NCBI RefSeq assembly: GCF_003258515.1
Contig: NZ_QGEH01000001.1
Location: 2,108,001 to 2,172,000 of the forward strand
Origin: Marinobacter bohaiensis
Lineage (GTDB): Bacteria > Pseudomonadota > Gammaproteobacteria > Pseudomonadales > Oleiphilaceae
Direction: 5' to 3'
DNA: 64,000 nucleotides
Shown here: positions 59,304 through 64,000 of the stretch, piece after piece
Layout of the letters: every line of letters starts with the position of its first letter
How positions within the stretch are numbered: position 1 is the stretch's first letter
Notes under the pieces: model-generated
What the model was told of the DNA's origin: nothing
What the model saw: only the letters and a program-made list of their open reading frames with translations
Database searches by the model: none
Program-made: the position numbers and the translations under genes

Positions 59304-60614
59304 ATGTTGAGTATTGCTGAATTTCCAAAGTATGAGGCGTACAAAGACTCCAAGATGACATGGGTGTCAGAATTTCCAGAGTCTTGGAGGATCGAAAAAG
59401 GGAAGTGGCTATTCAGTCGAGCTGAGCGACCTGTTCGAAGTGAGGATGAAATTGTCACATGCTTTCGCGACGGAGTGGTAACGCTGAGGAAGAATCGCCG
59501 TACTGAAGGTTTCACCAACGCGATGAAAGAACATGGCTACCAGGGAATCAGGAAAGGTGATCTCGTCATACATGCCATGGACGCCTTTGCGGGTGCTATT
59601 GGAGTATCTGATTCCGATGGAAAATCAACTCCGGTCTATGCTGCTTGTGTTCCAAGAAATAAAGGAGAGGTGCTCCCCGAGTTTTATGCCTACTTTTTGC
59701 GGGATATGGCTCTTTCAGGGTTTGTGGCTTCTTTGGCCAAAGGAATAAGAGAAAGGTCTACTGACTTCAGATTTAATGACTTCGCCAATCTTGATCTTCC
59801 AGTTCCGTTGTTTGAAGAGCAAAGGATAATCGCTAAATTCCTCGACAAAAAAACCACCCAAATCGACGAAGCCATTGCCATCAAAGAGCAGCAGATCGCC
59901 CTGCTGAAAGAGCGCAAGCAAATCATTATCCAAAAAACCGTCACCCAGGGCCTTGATCCCAATGTGCCCATGAAAGATTCCGGCGTCGACTGGGTTGGGG
60001 AGATTCCGGCTCATTGGGAGGTTCGTAGAGGGAAATATATATTCAAGAAGGAGTCTAGGCCGGTGAGAGGGTGCGATGAAGTGGTTACATGTTTCAGGGA
60101 TGGCCAAGTTACATTGCGATCGAATAGGAGGTCAGATGGCTTCACTTTTGCTATCAAGGAGCACGGCTATCAGGGGGTGAGAAAGGGGGACTTGGTTATC
60201 CATGCGATGGATGCGTTCGCGGGCGCTATCGGTGTTTCTGACTCTGATGGGAAGTCGAGTCCAGTTTATGCCGTATGTAGGCCCTTCGATAGGGCCCAAG
60301 TTAATTCAAAATATTATGCTTTATATCTAAGAAATTTAGCGTTGAATGGGTTTATAGAATCTTTAGCGAAAGGGATTAGAGAGCGATCTACAGATTTTAG
60401 GTTCAAGGACTTTTCAGAGTTGTTTCTTCCTGTTCCAGATTTATTAACTCAGGACCAGGTGGTCGAGGAAATCGAAAAAAACCATGCAGTTATTGATGCT
60501 GCGATTAGTGAACTTCTGAAGCAAATAATCAAAGTTGTGGAGTATAGAAGTACTTTAATCAACAGCGCCGTCACCGGAAAAATCCGAATCACACCCGATA
60601 TGGTGGAGGCCTGA
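59304..60614 (+). CDS. hsdS: Type I specificity subunit HsdS with two near-duplicate target-recognition domains
   Basis: A 436-residue specificity subunit. Two half-repeats each hold a target-recognition domain (about residues 45-170 and 255-380) and a coiled-coil spacer ('LFEEQRIIAKFLDKKTTQID', 'EQQIALLKERKQIIIQKTVTQG'). The two recognition domains are about three quarters identical by hand count (93 of 126 positions), including a shared block starting 'KGDLVIHAMDAFAGAIGVSD'. Normally they differ and read two unlike half-sites. ATG 59304 has GGGG nine bases upstream; GTG 59298 and 59301 are alternatives. The recognition domains are AT-richer than the spacer. Confidence 0.93.
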   Translation: MLSIAEFPKYEAYKDSKMTWVSEFPESWRIEKGKWLFSRAERPVRSEDEIVTCFRDGVVTLRKNRRTEGFTNAMKEHGYQGIRKGDLVIHAMDAFAGAIGVSDSDGKSTPVYAACVPRNKGEVLPEFYAYFLRDMALSGFVASLAKGIRERSTDFRFNDFANLDLPVPLFEEQRIIAKFLDKKTTQIDEAIAIKEQQIALLKERKQIIIQKTVTQGLDPNVPMKDSGVDWVGEIPAHWEVRRGKYIFKKESRPVRGCDEVVTCFRDGQVTLRSNRRSDGFTFAIKEHGYQGVRKGDLVIHAMDAFAGAIGVSDSDGKSSPVYAVCRPFDRAQVNSKYYALYLRNLALNGFIESLAKGIRERSTDFRFKDFSELFLPVPDLLTQDQVVEEIEKNHAVIDAAISELLKQIIKVVEYRSTLINSAVTGKIRITPDMVEA

Positions 60615-60620
60615 TCCAGC

Positions 60621-62024
60621 ATGACTGTACAGGTCGCCACGTGCAGCGCTGCCCAGCTCTTCTCTGAACGTTTGCATCCAGAGTCATCGTCCAGCGCCAA
60701 TACCATTATCACCAGCGATAACGAGACGGTGGCAGGAGCGCTGACCATCCCTGAATACCAGCGCCCCTATTGCTGGCGGGACAAGCAACTGGCGGGTTTG
60801 CTTCAGGATATCTCGTCGCACACCCAGCGAAAGGCCGAACTGCCTTATTATTTGGGCAGCCTGATCCTGCATCAGGAAGGCGATAAGCTGAATATCATCG
60901 ATGGCCAGCAGCGCATTACCACCCTGGCGCTGATGGGCTGCCTACTGGATTCCGACCCGTTGAGCATCGGCGGCCTGGTCTACGAACACCCCATCAGCCA
61001 ACAGCAGATCAAGCATAACCTCCAGTGGCTCCGCGACCGTCTGGATCGGGTGCGGAACTGGATCGACTTCAACAAGCTGCAATTCACCCTGGTAATTACC
61101 CAGTCCGAAGACGATGCCTACCGCTTCTTTGAAACCCAGAACACCGGCGGCGTGCGGCTGGGCGGGCCGGATATCATCAAGGCGCATCACCTGCGGGCGA
61201 TTGATAACAAATCGCTCCAGCCACAGTTTGCCCGGCAGTGGGAGGCCATGGGCAAACTGGACAGCACCGTCAGCGCCTTGTTGAAAGGCCGCTTCTGGCA
61301 AAGTGTGAAGCCTCGAGAGCTGCCGTCCCACAACCAGAAGAAGCTGATCCGTGACTGTATTGTGGACGAATTGGCGCAGGCTACCGGTGATGGCGACGAC
61401 GTCGCCTATGGCCGCATCCGTCGTCAGGTCGGCCTGGCGGGCGAGATCAGCCAGCAGACGGACCAGCAGGGCTACGAGGTGCGCCAGCCGCTGAATGCCG
61501 GCATCAACAGCATCCGCTACCTGGCCTATTTTAAGGAGTTGCACCAACGCTACTGGCAGCAGCCAGACCTGCCGCATCTGCCTGGCTATCAGCAGTTTGT
61601 GCAATGGCTGAAAGATCTGGGTGGGTGTGGTTACCTGGAAAAACTCTACGAAGCCTGCCTGCTGCTCTATATTAGCCAGTTCGGCGAAAACCAACTGGAG
61701 CAGGCCGCCAAAAAGCTGTTCCGGGTGGTGTATTCCCGCCGGGTCAGTAATCAGAAATCCGTGCGGGAAAATTCCATCCCTTCCTTCATTGGCAAGTATC
61801 CCGTACTGGACTGGATTGCCGCCAGTTATACCCCGGCACAGTGCTTTGCCTTTCTCGACGCTTTTGAGTTGAAGGTGGACCCCAGCAATCTGGACAAGAA
61901 CAGCGTGAAGCAGCGGTTTGTGAAAGCTGTCTGCGAGCAATTCGAGCTTGGGCTGGAGGTCAGTGAGTATGCAAAGGGATTTGCCCCAGCCTTGAACCAG
62001 AAAGTAGCCGGAGTGCAGCGATGA
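60621..62024 (+). CDS. DUF262 (GmrS-like) protein
   Basis: A 467-residue protein with the ParB/Srx-like DUF262 domain: 'LTIPEYQRPYCWRDKQLAGLLQDI', the D94-G-Q-Q-R98 motif ('IIDGQQRITTLAL') and 'FFETQNTGGVRLGGPDIIKAHHL'. In GmrSD enzymes this domain binds and hydrolyses nucleotide and controls a nuclease. No C-terminal His-x-x-Pro DUF1524 motif is visible, so it may act with the next protein. It starts 6 bases after hsdS and overlaps the next gene by ATGA. Confidence 0.88.
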   Translation: MTVQVATCSAAQLFSERLHPESSSSANTIITSDNETVAGALTIPEYQRPYCWRDKQLAGLLQDISSHTQRKAELPYYLGSLILHQEGDKLNIIDGQQRITTLALMGCLLDSDPLSIGGLVYEHPISQQQIKHNLQWLRDRLDRVRNWIDFNKLQFTLVITQSEDDAYRFFETQNTGGVRLGGPDIIKAHHLRAIDNKSLQPQFARQWEAMGKLDSTVSALLKGRFWQSVKPRELPSHNQKKLIRDCIVDELAQATGDGDDVAYGRIRRQVGLAGEISQQTDQQGYEVRQPLNAGINSIRYLAYFKELHQRYWQQPDLPHLPGYQQFVQWLKDLGGCGYLEKLYEACLLLYISQFGENQLEQAAKKLFRVVYSRRVSNQKSVRENSIPSFIGKYPVLDWIAASYTPAQCFAFLDAFELKVDPSNLDKNSVKQRFVKAVCEQFELGLEVSEYAKGFAPALNQKVAGVQR

Positions 62025-64000
62025 CGGCAGCAGTTGAGCATCAGGTAAGGACAGAAGTGCTGACGCTGGAAAAAGTCAGCAACGCTGCCATGGGCTTTGT
62101 GATACCGAGCTACCAGCGTCCCTATGTGTGGAGTGATGAGGATGTGATCAAGCTCTTTGGTGACATTCGGGATGCCTTTGGCGCCAAAGAGCCGCATTAC
62201 TTTATCGGCAGCGTACTGTCAGCGCAGCATGATGTGAATGGCTCGAAGGTGTACGAGCTTATTGATGGTCAGCAGCGCACCACCACCCTGATGTTGCTGT
62301 CACTGGCCTTCAAAGCGGCCGATGTGCAATCGCAACTGGCCGACGCCTCCGTACTGGGTGACCAGCCGAGGCTCCGCTTCGAGATCCGTAATGCGGTGGG
62401 CAATCTGCTGGGCAGCTACGCGGGCCTGGAGCGCATGGCCCGCCCCGGCCCGGATGCCATCAAGAATGATCCTTACCTTACCCATCTGGATGCGAACCTG
62501 CGCGTGCTCAAACAGCAGGTAGAGAAGTTGTCCGAAAGCGATAAGTTCAGCCGTGAAGGGTTTGCCGATTACATCTTTAGGAAGGTGAGCTGGATCAACA
62601 ATATTGTCCCGGAGAGCATGGACCTCAATCGCCTGTTCGCGAGCATGAACACGGCAGGTATTCAGCTGGAGCCGGTGGACCTGTTGAAAGCCAAGCTGTT
62701 CCGCAAGATCACTACTGAGACGCCCCTGTACAGCGCCATCTGGCAGGCCTGCGAGCACATGGAGAACTACTTCGAACGCAATCTCCGCCAGTTGTTCCCC
62801 AATGCGAACTGGAATGCGATTGAGTACAAAGACTTGAGTGCCTATGAGCGCAGGTTCTTTGAGTCCAATGTAGGTGGAAGCGTTGAAGGTGAGAGTAAAG
62901 CGTCTGGAATGACACTGCTACACCTGCTCGATGAGGTCAAGGCGGGCAGGACAGCCGACAACGTTAAACCGAAAGAAGAAAACGACACCGAGGAAAGCAT
63001 TGAAGACGAAACCGTCTACTGTCGTTCAATCGTGGGTTTTGATCTGCTGTTGATTCATGCATTTCGAGTGTTCTGCGTCAGAAAAGGTTGGCCGGATATT
63101 GAAGCCCGTATCAAGGCCACCAACCTGATGGCGTGTTTTGAGCGCCTCCTCAGCAAAGACGAAGCGGATATCAAGGCGTTTATCCAGACGCTGTGGCAGG
63201 TGCGTTATCAATTCGATACCCAGGTGGTGAAGTGGGTAGAGCACGATGACAGCGAAGACCCGCAGTTGCGACTGACCAACATCAGCCGCTCGCCCTCCAG
63301 TGGGAAGTATTACATCAACCGCAGTGCTCGGGAGCTGGGAGCGCAGGCCCAGTTGCAGGCAGTGCGTAACTTCACCGGCGACCGTTCCGCCCATTACTGG
63401 CTAACGGCGCTGCTCGCTCGGCTGGTGGAACAACCCGGCATGAGCGATGAAGACGTATTGTATGTAATGGAAAAGCTGGATAACCAGCTCTCGCTGACCA
63501 CCGAAACCCAGAAAGAAGCCAGCTTCAGAATTGCCAAAGGCGAAGTGCCCGCAACAGAGAGTTGGGCTTCCATCCAAACTTATCTCAACAGTGCCCAGGG
63601 CACCGGCTTTGAGCATTACTGGTTCCAGAAACTGGAGTATTTGCTCTGGAAGCAGGGCGACAAGAGCGATGAAAAGCTCAGGCGATACCGAATTACCTCC
63701 AAGAACTCCGTGGAGCATGTGCATCCTCAGCATGAGGAATACAGAAAAGCCATATCCGAAACGGCGCTGGATGCTTTTGGCAACCTGGTACTGTTAAGTC
63801 CGGGCGAAAACTCCTCTTACAGTAACCAGACGGTTGGCAAGAAACGGGAAGATTTCCGAGGCAAGCTCCGCTATGACTCTTTGAAGCTCAAAGCCATCTT
63901 TGAGTTTTACGATCAGGCTGACGGGGTATGGGGTGAGGAGCAGATCGCCGAACATCAGGAACGCATGATTGCACTGCTGGAAAAACATTACAGGCAAGGA
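62021..64000 (+). CDS. DUF262-DUF1524 (GmrSD-like) protein, 3' end outside the window
   Basis: 660 residues are visible and the frame is still open at the right edge. The N-terminal DUF262 has 'IPSYQRPYVWSDEDVIKLFGDI' and D82-G-Q-Q-R86 ('LIDGQQRTTTLML'). The C-terminal DUF1524, a HNH-like nuclease, shows His566-Val-His568-Pro ('SVEHVHPQHE') and 'DAFGNLVLLS'. A highly charged stretch lies near residues 310-330. This is the single-chain GmrSD plan of type IV restriction enzymes that cut modified phage DNA. The start overlaps the previous stop as ATGA. Confidence 0.9.
   Translation, partial: MTAAVEHQVRTEVLTLEKVSNAAMGFVIPSYQRPYVWSDEDVIKLFGDIRDAFGAKEPHYFIGSVLSAQHDVNGSKVYELIDGQQRTTTLMLLSLAFKAADVQSQLADASVLGDQPRLRFEIRNAVGNLLGSYAGLERMARPGPDAIKNDPYLTHLDANLRVLKQQVEKLSESDKFSREGFADYIFRKVSWINNIVPESMDLNRLFASMNTAGIQLEPVDLLKAKLFRKITTETPLYSAIWQACEHMENYFERNLRQLFPNANWNAIEYKDLSAYERRFFESNVGGSVEGESKASGMTLLHLLDEVKAGRTADNVKPKEENDTEESIEDETVYCRSIVGFDLLLIHAFRVFCVRKGWPDIEARIKATNLMACFERLLSKDEADIKAFIQTLWQVRYQFDTQVVKWVEHDDSEDPQLRLTNISRSPSSGKYYINRSARELGAQAQLQAVRNFTGDRSAHYWLTALLARLVEQPGMSDEDVLYVMEKLDNQLSLTTETQKEASFRIAKGEVPATESWASIQTYLNSAQGTGFEHYWFQKLEYLLWKQGDKSDEKLRRYRITSKNSVEHVHPQHEEYRKAISETALDAFGNLVLLSPGENSSYSNQTVGKKREDFRGKLRYDSLKLKAIFEFYDQADGVWGEEQIAEHQERMIALLEKHYRQG

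Overview
The window looks like a GC-rich marine or halophilic gammaproteobacterium of the Marinobacter/Halomonas/Pseudomonas kind. The evidence is the gacA-uvrC-pgsA-tRNA-Gly-tRNA-Cys order, an aerobic (late cobalt insertion) cobalamin pathway and a P2-type prophage. The genus is an inference from gene content and order; no marker gene here settles it.

Layout. (1) 1-8726: an aerobic cobalamin operon, cobN (3' part)-cobG-cobH-cobI-cobJ-[cobK reversed]-cobL-cobE-cobM-cobF. Almost every junction overlaps. It carries most of the corrin-ring steps from precorrin-2 to hydrogenobyrinate plus the CobN cobaltochelatase subunit. (2) 8734-17744: a DUF2914 membrane protein; a 2-oxoglutarate/Fe(II) oxygenase plus alpha/beta-hydrolase pair; a divergent operon (EamA transporter, NMT1-type ABC transporter, purine-type deaminase) headed by a structured leader that I propose as a riboswitch candidate; AzlC/AzlD; and a small UPF0270-like gene. 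(3) 18027-21513: gacA, uvrC, pgsA, then tRNA-Gly(GCC) and tRNA-Cys(GCA).

(4) 21470-55982: a complete-looking P2-like (peduovirus-type) prophage of about 34.5 kb in tRNA-Cys. It is bounded by a perfect 44-bp direct repeat, and the left copy keeps the whole tRNA. A long leftward early operon runs from small DNA-binding genes at 32.1 kb through a tandem-Ogr (Delta-like) activator and a primase-helicase to xis and int. The CI-like repressor (32.3 kb) faces right and is followed by two membrane-protein cargo genes. Morphogenesis genes D,U,T,E',E,FII,FI / G,H,I,J,W,V / S,R,spanins,holin,lysin,X,L,M,N,O read leftward, and P,Q read rightward as in P2. Three copies of one palindromic motif (TTTGTAT-N10-CACAAW) lie exactly at the O/P, FI and V leader regions. 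A programmed -1 frameshift site (TTTTTTG) joins E to E'. Between Q and attR are a terminator, a possible cos site and an AT-rich region of repeated AAGTGTAACAA motifs that may be the replication origin.

(5) 55983-64000: after about 890 bp with no supported gene comes a defence operon: hsdM, an hsdS whose two target-recognition domains are near-duplicates, a DUF262 gene, and a DUF262+DUF1524 (GmrSD-like) gene that runs off the window. No hsdR is visible inside the window.

The best candidates for something undescribed are the hsdM-hsdS(symmetric)-DUF262-DUF262/DUF1524 operon, the TerB/WYL-like membrane protein beside the prophage repressor, and the leader RNA of the transporter-deaminase operon.
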